Below are positions 1-9,048 of a stretch of DNA of 64,000 nt, in pieces. A model generated the notes under the pieces. It did not search any database and was not told where the DNA came from. It saw nothing but the letters and a program-made list of their open reading frames with translations. Origin of the DNA: Glaciimonas sp. CA11.2 (GTDB lineage: Bacteria > Pseudomonadota > Gammaproteobacteria > Burkholderiales > Burkholderiaceae_D); the NCBI RefSeq assembly GCF_034314045.1, contig NZ_JAVIWL010000001.1, forward strand, positions 744,001 to 808,000, given 5' to 3'. Both the position numbers and the translations under genes were made by a program. Within the stretch, counting starts at the first letter, position 1, and each line of letters begins with the position of its first letter.

Positions 1-969
1 ATAGATGTAATCGATTCTGTCGATAGAAGGAATGAAAGTACCTGTACCGACCGGAATACGTGCGCCGATCCAGTATGAATGCTGACGACTCCAGGTATAG
101 GCGTAAGCTGCCGCACCGGGCGCACCAACGGTCGCAGCCGGGCTCAAATTAGCAAAATTGCTTGGTCCGATGAATTGATAAGCGCCAAGAAATACCTTAG
201 CAAAATCGAAGGTATAAGAACCACCGGCGATTTGCTCACTCACCCACTCAGGCTTAGCAGTTGCAAGAATACTATCTTGCGCCTGACGCAGACGGGTAGC
301 CGACAAACTCAATGACAACGGACCATTGTCGTATGTCACGCTAGGGTTGATCAATTGGCCTGTATTGCGCGTATTTTCATCACCAGCTGCCAACATCAAC
401 TTAAATGTCAGACCGGAAGTTTTAAATGTTCCCAACAAAGAGTTGTTTACACGGGAAGTCGACTGCCATGTTCCACTAGTTGCGGTCGCACCAATAGTCG
501 GATAGATAGCATGGTTGGTTGCCGTTGTCGCGTTACCAAAGTACAGACCATACGATGGATCGATCGCAGCAAAGATGACGTCGATCGGCGCATATTGACG
601 ACCTGCAGACAGAGTCCAGTTAGAACCAGCCAAACCAACCCATGATTGACGACCAAACAACACACCACCCTGCTGACTAGCACCGGTATCCGCACCAAAA
701 CCAGCCTCAAGCACGAAGTTAGCGCTCAGCCCGCCACCAAGATCTTCGGTACCACGGAAACCCAAACGACTCGCTGGACCAACGCCAGAATCTTCACGCA
801 GGATATGCGCTGAATTTACACCGACTGAACCGCCCGGTTTTGTCGTGCCGCCGATTGTACTCACCGATACAATCGCTGCATCTACGTTACCGTAAATGGT
901 CACGCTGGAATCGGCTTGTGCTACGCCGAAAGGTGCCAATATGGCGATTGCAGCAACTAATTTTTTCAT
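1..969 (-). CDS. Gram-negative porin, 3'-truncated by the window edge
   Basis: Outer-membrane general porin of the Gram-negative porin (OmpC-like, Porin_4) family, expected to form a trimeric beta-barrel for passive diffusion of small solutes. Reading from the ATG at 967-969 gives 323 codons with no stop before the window edge, so the C-terminus is missing. A signal peptide (MKKLVAAIAILAPFGVAQA) is followed by SSVTIYGNVDAA, a typical first beta strand, and then SRLGFRGTEDLGGGL, which matches the usual porin loop and strand. Alternating glycine/aromatic strands such as FGRQSWVGL and LSAGRQY continue through the visible part. No strong ribosome-binding site is seen. It is the only outer-membrane uptake gene visible and may serve the catabolic block, but this is inferred from position alone. 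The family call is firm; the substrate is unknown. Confidence 0.9.
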   Translation of the reverse strand, partial: MKKLVAAIAILAPFGVAQADSSVTIYGNVDAAIVSVSTIGGTTKPGGSVGVNSAHILREDSGVGPASRLGFRGTEDLGGGLSANFVLEAGFGADTGASQQGGVLFGRQSWVGLAGSNWTLSAGRQYAPIDVIFAAIDPSYGLYFGNATTATNHAIYPTIGATATSGTWQSTSRVNNSLLGTFKTSGLTFKLMLAAGDENTRNTGQLINPSVTYDNGPLSLSLSATRLRQAQDSILATAKPEWVSEQIAGGSYTFDFAKVFLGAYQFIGPSNFANLSPAATVGAPGAAAYAYTWSRQHSYWIGARIPVGTGTFIPSIDRIDYIY

Positions 970-1480
970 TTGTGATGTCCCGTGATCATTTCGTTTTTAT
1001 ATTTAACAGTGCTATCTCTTGAAGACCACACTCAATTCGATGATTTCATACTCACTTATGAGCTTCTTGCGTAAACTAGCTAAAGCGGAAAAAAGAGGAT
1101 CAACTTTGCCTAATGTGTAGTTTTTTTGAGCTAGGTTGGCACGCTTAATTTAATGCAGGAAACTGTTATTTCAATTAGCAGTTGAGCCCCAGTTTAATTA
1201 TTTTTTTAATCACTTTTCCGTCCGATAAACTTGTCTCAGTTTGGATGCAGTTCAGTTGGGATCTTTTTGGGTGGTGTTAGTAAATAATGCTAATTCGACT
1301 TATTTCTGGCGATCCCGGCATTGATGCAAAATGCACCGTACCGGGCCCCAGACTCTCCATTCACTAATCACGTACAGGCGACGTGAAATCAGAAAAAATT
1401 TGTTGCGCTTCTACGAGCGTTGTTTTAAATCACACCAGTTGTCAACTACAGGCCGCTTTTAGCCAAACTTCTAGTCAACC
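970..1480. other. Intergenic region between porin and livF
   Basis: About 510 bases without a credible gene. It lies upstream of the minus-strand porin and downstream of the minus-strand livF, so it should hold the porin promoter and leader and the end of the transporter transcript. The part nearest the porin is AT-rich with several T runs. I see no convincing hairpin terminator or known operator; the small open frames here lack ribosome-binding sites and family resemblance. Confidence 0.5.
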
Positions 1481-2200
1481 TTACAGTCCCATATACGAGC
1501 GCTGGATATCAGGGTCTTGTAACAAGTCCTTACCACTCGCAATCTTGAGGATACGACCGTGCTCAATGATGCAACCGCGCTGACACATGCGTAGTGCATT
1601 GCCGACATTCTGCTCCACCAACAACACAGAAATCCCTTTTGTTGCCACCAGTTGGCTGACAATCTCAAAAACTTTATCAACCATGATCGGCGCAAGCCCG
1701 AGTGAAGGCTCATCCAACATCAGCAGTTTCGGCAATGCCATCATCGCGCGGGCGACTGCACACATCTGGCGTTCGCCACCGGAGAGGCGGCCAGCAAGTT
1801 GGGTGCGGCGTTCAGCCAGCAAAGGAAACAACGTCATGACCTCGTCCAGCGACTGCGCCATGCGCGCCCGCGCCTTTGGATGGTAAGCGCCAAGTTGTAG
1901 ATTCTCCAGCACGCTCATGAAGGGAAACAAACGACCGCCTTCAGGCACCATGACCAGACCACGTTCCGCTGCTGCATGGGCGGGCAGGTTAGTGATATCT
2001 TGCCCATCAAACATAACCCGGCCGGAATGCGCTTTCAAATGACCGGTAATCGTGAGTAGCAAAGTCGTCTTGCCAGCGCCATTGGCACCAACGACAGAAA
2101 CAAATTCACCCTGTCCGACATCCAGCGTCATGCCATGTAACACCGGCAGTTCCGAATATCCGGAACATAGCGCTTCGACCTGAAGAATAGCGTTGGTCAT
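1481..2200 (-). CDS. livF: HAAT ABC transporter ATPase LivF (system 1)
   Basis: Second ATP-binding subunit of a branched-chain amino-acid type (HAAT) importer, 239 residues, normal for LivF. It carries Walker A GANGAGKTT near residue 38, the ABC signature LSGGERQ near 138, and Walker B LLMLDEPSLGL, followed by a switch histidine region. The start ATG overlaps the livG stop in an ATGA arrangement, so the two ATPases are translationally coupled. It is the last gene of a livKHMGF operon read from 6251 to 1481. HAAT systems also carry amides, urea, aromatic acids and other carboxylates, so the substrate here is open; the nearby SDR and GST genes suggest a catabolic substrate rather than leucine. 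Confidence 0.95.
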   Translation of the reverse strand: MTNAILQVEALCSGYSELPVLHGMTLDVGQGEFVSVVGANGAGKTTLLLTITGHLKAHSGRVMFDGQDITNLPAHAAAERGLVMVPEGGRLFPFMSVLENLQLGAYHPKARARMAQSLDEVMTLFPLLAERRTQLAGRLSGGERQMCAVARAMMALPKLLMLDEPSLGLAPIMVDKVFEIVSQLVATKGISVLLVEQNVGNALRMCQRGCIIEHGRILKIASGKDLLQDPDIQRSYMGL

Positions 2201-2955
2201 TGTTGATCTCCCAGATACGCTTTAATAACTTCGGGTGAACTGAGAATCTGCTCGGCGCTGCCTTCTGCGATCATCCGTCCGCGGTCTAATACCACCACCC
2301 GATCCGAGAACGCACGCACCACTTTCAGGTTGTGTTCGATGATCAAAAAAGTCAGTCCATTCGCATGCAAATCCTGCAGCAATTCGATGACTTGACCGAC
2401 TTCACTTTGATTCAGACCTGCCATGACTTCATCGAGCAGCACCAGTTCCGGTTCAAGCGCCAGCGCTCGCGCCACTTCCAGTCTGCGTCGCTCACTCAGT
2501 GTCAGGTCGCCCGCGCGTCGCAATGCATGGCGCGCCAATCCGACGCGCTGCAACACTTCCATCGCTTTGTCGCGCGCAGTCGTCAACCGCGAATGCCGCA
2601 TGAATGCGCCGATCATCACGTTTTCCAACGCACTCAACGTAATCAGTGGCTTGGCGATCTGAAAGGTACGGCCGATGCCACGTTGCGCACGGGCATGCGG
2701 GGCCAGACGGTTAATCGACTCACCGCGCAGGCATACTTCACCTTGACTGGGCGATAACTGACCGGAGAGCAAATTAAAGAAGGTCGTTTTACCGGCACCA
2801 TTGGGACCGATAATGCTGATAATCTCGCCTTTTTTGACCGACAACGTGACGTTATCGACCGCCCGTAAGCCAAGAAATTGTTTGCTGACGCCAGAGACTG
2901 AGAGCAAGGCCGTTGCTGTATTCTGCGATTGTATTTGAGACATTGTTTGCGTCAT
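2197..2955 (-). CDS. livG: HAAT ABC transporter ATPase LivG (system 1)
   Basis: First ATP-binding subunit of the HAAT importer, about 252 residues. Walker A GPNGAGKTTF, a LivG-type signature in which LSERRRLE replaces LSGGQ, and Walker B LVLLDEVMAGLN are all present. A longer frame reaches 2991, but the ATG at 2953-2955 overlaps the livM stop as ATGA, the usual coupling in this operon, so I prefer that start. The C-terminal part ends with the typical LivG tail (ILSSPEVIKAYLG). It works with LivF on the LivHM permease at the inner face of the membrane. Confidence 0.94.
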   Translation of the reverse strand: MTQTMSQIQSQNTATALLSVSGVSKQFLGLRAVDNVTLSVKKGEIISIIGPNGAGKTTFFNLLSGQLSPSQGEVCLRGESINRLAPHARAQRGIGRTFQIAKPLITLSALENVMIGAFMRHSRLTTARDKAMEVLQRVGLARHALRRAGDLTLSERRRLEVARALALEPELVLLDEVMAGLNQSEVGQVIELLQDLHANGLTFLIIEHNLKVVRAFSDRVVVLDRGRMIAEGSAEQILSSPEVIKAYLGDQQ

Positions 2956-4091
2956 TTTTTTGCCATCCACAGGTTTTGCAGCTTGCGCCACAAGTCACTC
3001 AATGCGCCAACCAGACCGCGCTTCATGAACAAGGCTGCCAACACCATCAAAAATCCCAGGATCGCCAGATTGATACCGGGAAGCGCGCTTGCCAGTTCAG
3101 CACGTAAAAAATTCTCGAACGGAATAATCAACGCCGCGCCCAGTAACGGGCCAGCAATGGTACCGATGCCGCCAATCAAGGTTATCAATGCAAATTTGAC
3201 ACCTACATCAGTCATCGTGAACAACGTCGGTGGATCGATATAGCGCAGGTACATTGCAAACAAAGTACCGCCAATCGAAGTCAGTCCAGCGCTCAATGCC
3301 ATGCCGCGCAACTTGACGCTGAGCACGTTGATGCCAGCTGCACGTGCAGCGTCTTCATCCTCGCGCACCGCCAGCAGGTAATAACCAAGGCGACTACGAC
3401 GCAACACCACGGTCACACCGATTACCACAGCGGCGAAGATAAACATCAGCAAACAGTACTGCCAGCGTTCGACAAAAATCATATTCGCAAAACCTGGCTT
3501 AAATGGGATCAAAATGCCACTTGGTCCATTGGTCAGTGAGTCGAAGTGATTAGCGATTACGAACGCGACCTCATTAAACGCCATGGTTGCGATGGCGAAA
3601 AATGGTCCACGCAAACGGAATGTCGGCCATGAAATCAGCACCGCGATGAGCGCCGCAAACACGGCCGCGGGAATCATGCTCAGCCACGGCGACACGTCAA
3701 ATAGCGTGTAAAACCTTGCCGTGACATACGCGCCAATGCCGAAAAATACACCGTGACCGAGTGAGAATTGTCCCGCAAAACCGCCGATAATATTCCATGC
3801 CGCCGCCAGCCCACCCATTAAATAAGTGAACGCGATAATGTTGAGCCAGTAAGCATCATGCACCAACAATATAAACGGCAAGAATGCCACTGCCATGCCG
3901 CCCGCATATTTCAATAACGTTTGCCGTCTTGTATCGATCCCGCTTTCGCGGTGCAAAGCGCCGTAATGTTCCAACTCAGATTCTGCCTGAGGCTGCACAT
4001 TAGGCTGCACCTGCGGTTGGACCAAAGGCACCTGTTTATCCAGCGTACTTGTTTCATTGTTGTTCACGGAATCCCACTTCTTCCGCGCCAA
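2952..4091 (-). CDS. livM: HAAT ABC transporter permease LivM (system 1)
   Basis: Inner-membrane permease subunit of 379 residues with about nine to ten hydrophobic segments. It shows the LivM core AGQFSLGHGVFFGIGAY and the coupling region VREDEDAARAAGIN that contacts the ATPases. The first 60 residues are hydrophilic and unusually rich in Gln and Val, longer than in most LivM. The frame overlaps livH by 38 bases, and a GTG at codon 9 (position 4067) is a credible alternative start that would shorten the overlap. The partners are LivH upstream and LivG downstream. The family assignment is clear; the start is uncertain. Confidence 0.93.
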   Translation of the reverse strand: MARKKWDSVNNNETSTLDKQVPLVQPQVQPNVQPQAESELEHYGALHRESGIDTRRQTLLKYAGGMAVAFLPFILLVHDAYWLNIIAFTYLMGGLAAAWNIIGGFAGQFSLGHGVFFGIGAYVTARFYTLFDVSPWLSMIPAAVFAALIAVLISWPTFRLRGPFFAIATMAFNEVAFVIANHFDSLTNGPSGILIPFKPGFANMIFVERWQYCLLMFIFAAVVIGVTVVLRRSRLGYYLLAVREDEDAARAAGINVLSVKLRGMALSAGLTSIGGTLFAMYLRYIDPPTLFTMTDVGVKFALITLIGGIGTIAGPLLGAALIIPFENFLRAELASALPGINLAILGFLMVLAALFMKRGLVGALSDLWRKLQNLWMAKK

Positions 4092-4944
4092 CCTGACCGA
4101 AAAGGCCTGACGGACGCAAGATTAAAACGATAAGAAAAATGATGAACCAGATCGCACTTTTCAATGATGGATCGATGTAGTAGCCAGCAAACGCTTCAAC
4201 GATACCAACGATCAGGCCGCCGATATACGCGCCCCAGACACTGCCCAACCCACCAAGAACCACCACAGCAAAAGCGGCAAGAATAAAATTGCTACCGACT
4301 GTTGGCGTGATCGAATAAATTGGTGTGAGTAGCACGCCAGCCAGGCCAGCGAGGCCAGCGCCGAGACCGAAGGTGTACAAGAAAGTACGTTCGACGTTGA
4401 TCCCCATCACCCGTGCCGAGCGCTTGTCCTGCGTCACCGCCCGAATCGATTTACCCGCCATTGTGCGCGACAGAAAGAGATGCAAACCGATGGTAATGAG
4501 CGTGGTCGCTATAAAAGTCACCAGCCGGACGACGCTGATTTTCATATCACCGACCGTCAATACCGACGCGCCAACCTGACCGCCAATACTGACTGCCTCG
4601 CCTCGCGACACTGCCAGCATGATGTTCTGAAACATCATCAACAGACCGAAAGTGGCAAAAATTTGCATGTTCGACTCATTATGCAGCGGTTGAATCACCA
4701 GTCGCTGAATCGCCATTCCGATCAGGCCGACCAATGGTGCAACGATCAATGCGGCCAGGTAAGGGTTCAGACCCAGATAGGTGTACGCATAGTAACTGCC
4801 GTACATACCAAACATCACCAGTTCGCCTTGCGCAAAATTAACGATTCGCACCACGCCAAAAATCAGGTTCAATCCAATACTGACCAGGCCGTAAATGCCT
4901 CCCAGCAGAATGCCAAACACCAGCACATTTAAAATTTGATCCAT
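4054..4944 (-). CDS. livH: HAAT ABC transporter permease LivH (system 1)
   Basis: Inner-membrane permease of 296 residues. The N-terminal segment contains GGIYGLVSIGLNLIFGV followed by VNFAQGELVMFG, the hallmark LivH sequence, and the coupling loop RAVTQDKRSARVMGIN is intact. The C-terminus IWFIIFLIVLILRPSGLFG is also typical. A ribosome-binding site (AAGGAAAGTAGG) precedes the ATG. It pairs with LivM to form the channel for system 1, and the receptor gene livK lies 71 bases upstream on the same strand. Confidence 0.95.
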   Translation of the reverse strand: MDQILNVLVFGILLGGIYGLVSIGLNLIFGVVRIVNFAQGELVMFGMYGSYYAYTYLGLNPYLAALIVAPLVGLIGMAIQRLVIQPLHNESNMQIFATFGLLMMFQNIMLAVSRGEAVSIGGQVGASVLTVGDMKISVVRLVTFIATTLITIGLHLFLSRTMAGKSIRAVTQDKRSARVMGINVERTFLYTFGLGAGLAGLAGVLLTPIYSITPTVGSNFILAAFAVVVLGGLGSVWGAYIGGLIVGIVEAFAGYYIDPSLKSAIWFIIFLIVLILRPSGLFGQVGAEEVGFREQQ

Positions 4945-5015
4945 TGCCTACTTTCCTTAAGTAGAATGCCGCCAATTAAAGCGTGGGCGGCATCCACGAT
5001 AAACAATGCCTGATA

Positions 5016-6251
5016 TTAGTTACGTGCCAGGGGTTTAAGTGTGGCGCCAGTTGGGGAGGCATTTTCTGGAAACACTGTCACCATCTTGCCGGCCTGCCAC
5101 TGCGCTGTGACGGGAAGTGCGCGCACGTTTTGGAAATTTTTATCAAATTTGAGGCCATAACCGGTTGCGTACGTACCGTTCGGTTTATCCATTGCGGCAG
5201 CGGCGGCACGGACTTTTGCGACGTCCAGACTGTTAGCGGCGCGAATCGTATCGAACAGCATTTGCATACCGACATACGCAGTCATACTTTGCGATGCAAT
5301 CGGGTCAGTTTTATATTTGGCGCGATATGCTGCAAGAAAACCTTTTGCACCAGGACCGTATTTTTCAGAAATATCGGTACGCGGATAGCTGACCACCAGC
5401 ACGCCTTCAACAGATCCTGCGCCTAACGATTGCAAAGTCTCCGGGGTGTCACCCACGCCAACCAACATAATCGCGCCAGGCTTAAAGCCTTGATCACGTG
5501 CTGTACGCAACAATAAATTGCCATCCGGCACGTAACCTGTCTGGATCAGCACGTCTGGATTGGCTTGCTTGGCACGCAGGACCGTGTCGTTCAAGTCAAT
5601 TGAACGCATTGAATGTGCGCCAACGCCGACGACCTTTGCGCCGAGGGCTTCCAATAAACGTTTCTGGGTCTGGGCAATCGACGTACCGTAGAGCGAGTCT
5701 TCATGCTCGATCCAGATCTTGACATCCTTCAGGTTCTTTTTAAGTGCAGGCGCTATCAATTCGCGCACTGCGGTCACCGACAGGAGTGCAAAATCGCCGC
5801 CATTAGGACTCATACGGATATAGTTTGGCAGGCCACGATCGGTTAGATTTTGTGCCAGTGCGCCGGTTTCCCAATACAGCTTGTTATAGCGTGATGCTGC
5901 ATCGCTGGCCGCGTTGGAGACAGGGCTGGTGTAGGTGCCGACAAATAGGTCGACCTTATCTTTAGCGACCAATTGCTCAACGGTCGCAATGCCTTGTTGT
6001 GGTGTGGAAGCATCACCGCGCACGATATCGATCTTGCGTCCGAGAACACCACCGGCGGCGTTGGCCTGATCCACGGCGAGCTCATAACCGCGGGTAACCT
6101 CAACACCGTACAGTGCGAGTGGACCACTGAAAGGATTGATCGCACCAATTTTAATGGGATCTGCGGCCATTGCCAACTGTGGCAACAAGGTCGCGCCAAC
6201 CAATAACGCGATACCAACAACCGGCTTTAATACAGATTTAAATGCACTCAT
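5016..6251 (-). CDS. livK: Periplasmic substrate-binding protein LivK-like (system 1)
   Basis: Type I periplasmic-binding protein (Peripla_BP_6) of 411 residues that delivers the ligand to the LivHM permease. The start chosen is the ATG at 6249-6251 because AGGAG lies just before it and a clean signal peptide follows (MSAFKSVLKPVVGIALLVGA, cleaved after AMA). The mature protein begins DPIKIGAINPFSGPLALYG, the usual ligand-binding entry of HAAT receptors, and has the N-lobe motif RGYELAVDQANAAGGVLGRK. A frame extending to 6317 lacks signal-peptide character. It heads the livKHMGF operon. The ligand is unknown. Confidence 0.93.
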   Translation of the reverse strand: MSAFKSVLKPVVGIALLVGATLLPQLAMAADPIKIGAINPFSGPLALYGVEVTRGYELAVDQANAAGGVLGRKIDIVRGDASTPQQGIATVEQLVAKDKVDLFVGTYTSPVSNAASDAASRYNKLYWETGALAQNLTDRGLPNYIRMSPNGGDFALLSVTAVRELIAPALKKNLKDVKIWIEHEDSLYGTSIAQTQKRLLEALGAKVVGVGAHSMRSIDLNDTVLRAKQANPDVLIQTGYVPDGNLLLRTARDQGFKPGAIMLVGVGDTPETLQSLGAGSVEGVLVVSYPRTDISEKYGPGAKGFLAAYRAKYKTDPIASQSMTAYVGMQMLFDTIRAANSLDVAKVRAAAAAMDKPNGTYATGYGLKFDKNFQNVRALPVTAQWQAGKMVTVFPENASPTGATLKPLARN

Positions 6252-6342
6252 ACTTGTCTCCTGGTGAAAATGAATTATTTTTTTATACGATGTAAAGTAA
6301 ACGCCGTCTTTCAGCAAACGCTTCAGGCGAGCAGGATAGCGA

Positions 6343-7296
6343 CTACGTCAAACTAGTTACCCTATTGAGAACGTAACCAATTCTTGGAAAATGTACGTGC
6401 ACAAATCCTGCACGTACGTCATGGCGGCGTAAGGTGAAATGGGACCGCGTCGCCGCGACCAGTTCGCCCTCCGTCGCTTCTGGCCCGAAACTCTCTGCCG
6501 TGATCGACACGCGGCTGCCAAGCGGAATACCATGCTCGTCTTGAAAAAAGTTGTCGGGTAAATGGCTACGACCCTGACCAATCGGCAGTGGCTCAGCGTT
6601 AGCGGCAATGGCAACCGCATCGGAAGAATCAATCTGCTGGATCTGTCCATGACCAAATGCCTGCATACGCTCCATCCATGAAAGTATTGCTGGCACGCTA
6701 CGCAGCATTTCCTCTACCACTGGCGTGAATTGGCGACTAAACCACAATGAGTGATATACCGAAAAATCGGCGATGCATGGCGCCTGGCCTAGCAAATAGG
6801 GTTGGCCGCTTAGCATATCCGATACACGCTCCAGATAGTCTTTGCAGGCCGCGGCGGCATCGGGGCCGCGAAGTCTGAGCATCGGGCCTTTCATCGTTTC
6901 GCGGTCCAGGCTAAACAAGCTGGCCGTATCGGGTGGTGCGCCAGCAAACATATGTGCGGTATTTCTTGGTGGTGCCAGAACGCTCCAGAACAGCGTGGTA
7001 TCTGCCCACTGCGCCAAAGTGCGCGCCACACCGTTGCCATGTGAAGGATATAAGGCCGGACTCGGTTGCACTTGCTCTAGCACTTCACAGATCAGCGCAC
7101 TGTCACAATAAATATCAGCACCGATTTGCAGGAAAGGTGTTTTACGATAACCGCCGGTCAGCGCGACGACATCAGGTTTAGGCATGACGCCCGGAACAAT
7201 GACCGACTTCCAGGCAAGTTTTTTATAACCTAATGCCAGGCGAATTTTCTCTGAAAATGGAGATATTAAAAAGTGATGCAGAATCAGGTCAGCCAT
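6343..7296 (-). CDS. Glutathione S-transferase family protein with extended C-terminus
   Basis: The N-terminal 80 residues form a thioredoxin-fold GST domain: FLISPFSEKIRLALGYKKL holds the Ser/Cys active-site region, KTPFLQIG gives the cis-proline loop, and CDSALICEVLE the glutathione-binding Asp-Ser pair. An all-helical C-terminal domain follows up to about residue 210. The protein is 317 residues, about 100 longer than a normal GST; the extra tail contains short beta-like stretches (RVSITAESFG, ELVAATRSHFTLRRHD) of unknown role. It sits between an SDR and the livK gene of system 1 on the same strand, with gaps of 80-91 bases, and GAGG precedes the ATG. Detoxification of a reactive pathway intermediate, or an isomerase role, is plausible but unproven. 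Confidence 0.8.
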   Translation of the reverse strand: MADLILHHFLISPFSEKIRLALGYKKLAWKSVIVPGVMPKPDVVALTGGYRKTPFLQIGADIYCDSALICEVLEQVQPSPALYPSHGNGVARTLAQWADTTLFWSVLAPPRNTAHMFAGAPPDTASLFSLDRETMKGPMLRLRGPDAAAACKDYLERVSDMLSGQPYLLGQAPCIADFSVYHSLWFSRQFTPVVEEMLRSVPAILSWMERMQAFGHGQIQQIDSSDAVAIAANAEPLPIGQGRSHLPDNFFQDEHGIPLGSRVSITAESFGPEATEGELVAATRSHFTLRRHDVRAGFVHVHFPRIGYVLNRVTSLT

Positions 7297-7376
7297 GGTT
7301 TAAATCCCTCGGATTGTGCAATCCATTTAATTTAAAATATAAAGCATTAATACGGTAATGCGGCTAAGCGGCAATC

Positions 7377-8228
7377 CTAACGCTCGTAGCCAGCCCGTGG
7401 CACCAGACTCAGCAACATGCCGGTAAAGCCACCATCAATGGTCAACGCGTCCCCATTGATATAGGACGCGCGATCACTAGCCAAAAACAACACGGCGTCC
7501 GCCACATCCTCAGGCTTACCAATACGTCCTATTGGAATTGCTTTGCTGCGCTGCTCTAACACGCCAGGCTGGTCATACATCGCAGCAGACAACGGCGTCA
7601 AAATCATGCCCGGGTGTACCGCATTGCTGCGAATTCCTTGCGCCCCCCACTCCACCGCAAGCTGCTGCGACAACATGGTCACACCCGCTTTGGCGACACT
7701 GTATGCGCCACTAAAGGCCGTCGGATTACTTCCTGCAATTGAGGCAACATGCACCAATGCACCCTTACCTTTGGCGCGCATTTGCCGACCGAAAATTTGC
7801 GAGCAGAGAAAATAGCCGGTCAAGTTCACCGACAACAACAAATTCCATTCCTCGACAGGCAACGTATCAAGGCCGCCTGCGCGAATCAGGCCGGCGTTGT
7901 TAACCAATACATCGCAAGGACCAAAGGCGGCAAGAGAGAAATCGGCGGCCGCTTCAATACTGGCAGGATCAGCGACATTGCAATGGATCGCGATGGCCTG
8001 TCCACCCGCATCGATAATTTCTCTGACGGTTTCAGCGCTGCCTTCAGGATTGACATCGAGTACAACAACCCGCGCACCAGCTTTACCAAAAGCAGTGGCG
8101 ATGCTACGCCCAATACCGCTACCAGCACCGGTTACTACGCAGACTTGCTGTGCGAGGCCGAATAGATCCTGACCAACGGTACTGCTTAAGCTGGCTGGGA
8201 TTGGACTCACATCTGTTGCAATACTCAT
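7377..8228 (-). CDS. Short-chain dehydrogenase/reductase (SDR 1)
   Basis: Classical NAD(P)-dependent SDR of about 283 residues. It has the cofactor glycine motif TGAGSGIG, the NNAG motif, the catalytic Ser in VASIAGS and the YSVAK Tyr-Lys pair. Asp after the second strand (VVLDVNPEG) suggests NAD rather than NADP. The ATG at 8226-8228 is chosen because AAAGGA lies seven bases upstream; an ATG six bases earlier is too close to that site. It lies between livF of system 2 and the GST gene. Oxidation of an alcohol to the ketone used by the nearby Baeyer-Villiger monooxygenase is a reasonable but unproven role. Confidence 0.9.
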   Translation of the reverse strand: MSIATDVSPIPASLSSTVGQDLFGLAQQVCVVTGAGSGIGRSIATAFGKAGARVVVLDVNPEGSAETVREIIDAGGQAIAIHCNVADPASIEAAADFSLAAFGPCDVLVNNAGLIRAGGLDTLPVEEWNLLLSVNLTGYFLCSQIFGRQMRAKGKGALVHVASIAGSNPTAFSGAYSVAKAGVTMLSQQLAVEWGAQGIRSNAVHPGMILTPLSAAMYDQPGVLEQRSKAIPIGRIGKPEDVADAVLFLASDRASYINGDALTIDGGFTGMLLSLVPRAGYER

Positions 8229-8325
8229 AGCCATTTCCTTTAAAGTTGTGACGTGCAATCTTGAGAACAATGCTGCTAAAGATAGTTATCGACGAAAATT
8301 CCTTCTATTATTCCGCTCTCGCCAT

Positions 8326-9048
8326 TCAATGCATTCCAAGATAGGCGGCCCGCACATTTGGGTCATGCATCAGATCAGCGCCCTTACCGGATTGTGTGAT
8401 GCTGCCGTTTTCCAGGACATATGCGTAATCGGCAATCCCAAGCGCCTGATTCGCCATTTGCTCGACGAGAAAAATAGTTAATCCTTCTTCTCGTAAAGCG
8501 CATATCGTCGCAAAAATTTCCTGAATCATGAGCGGTGCCAGGCCGAGCGAGGGCTCATCGAGCAACAGCAGTTTTGGCTCACTCATCAAAGCTCGGGTGA
8601 TCGCCAGCATTTGCTGTTCGCCACCGGAAAGCGTACCCGCAGGCTGGTGTTGGCGGCTTCCAAGAATCGGAAATCGTTCGTACGCACGCAGGATGTCGCG
8701 CTCGATAGCAGCCGGATCGCGGCGTCTCAGATACGCTCCCAGTATCAGATTGTCGCGTACGCTCTGATCGGGAAAAATGCCACGGCCTTCCGGCGACAAT
8801 GCAATTCCCAAGCCTGCACGGCGATGAGATGGCAAGCGCGTAATATCCCGTGCCATACCGCCATCCGTAAAACGGATTGATCCGCTGGTCGGTATTTCCC
8901 ACCCTGCGATACTTTTCAGCAAAGAACTTTTACCAGCACCGTTGGCACCAATAATCGCCACCACCGTGCCTGCCGGAACTTCCAGCGAAATTTTGCGCAG
9001 CGCAGAAATCGGCCCGTAACAAACATCAATTTCGTCAAGTATTAGCAT
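8326..9048 (-). CDS. livF: HAAT ABC transporter ATPase LivF (system 2)
   Basis: ATP-binding subunit of 240 residues. Walker A GANGAGKSSLL, signature LSGGEQQMLAI and Walker B LLLLDEPSLGLAP are intact. The ATG overlaps the last codons of the fused livM-livG gene by seven bases, showing tight coupling. The C-terminus ends with the usual LivF tail (PNVRAAYLG). It is the last gene of system 2 (livK, livH, livM-livG fusion, livF). SDR 1 follows 97 bases downstream on the same strand and may be part of the same transcript. Confidence 0.95.
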   Translation of the reverse strand: MLILDEIDVCYGPISALRKISLEVPAGTVVAIIGANGAGKSSLLKSIAGWEIPTSGSIRFTDGGMARDITRLPSHRRAGLGIALSPEGRGIFPDQSVRDNLILGAYLRRRDPAAIERDILRAYERFPILGSRQHQPAGTLSGGEQQMLAITRALMSEPKLLLLDEPSLGLAPLMIQEIFATICALREEGLTIFLVEQMANQALGIADYAYVLENGSITQSGKGADLMHDPNVRAAYLGMH

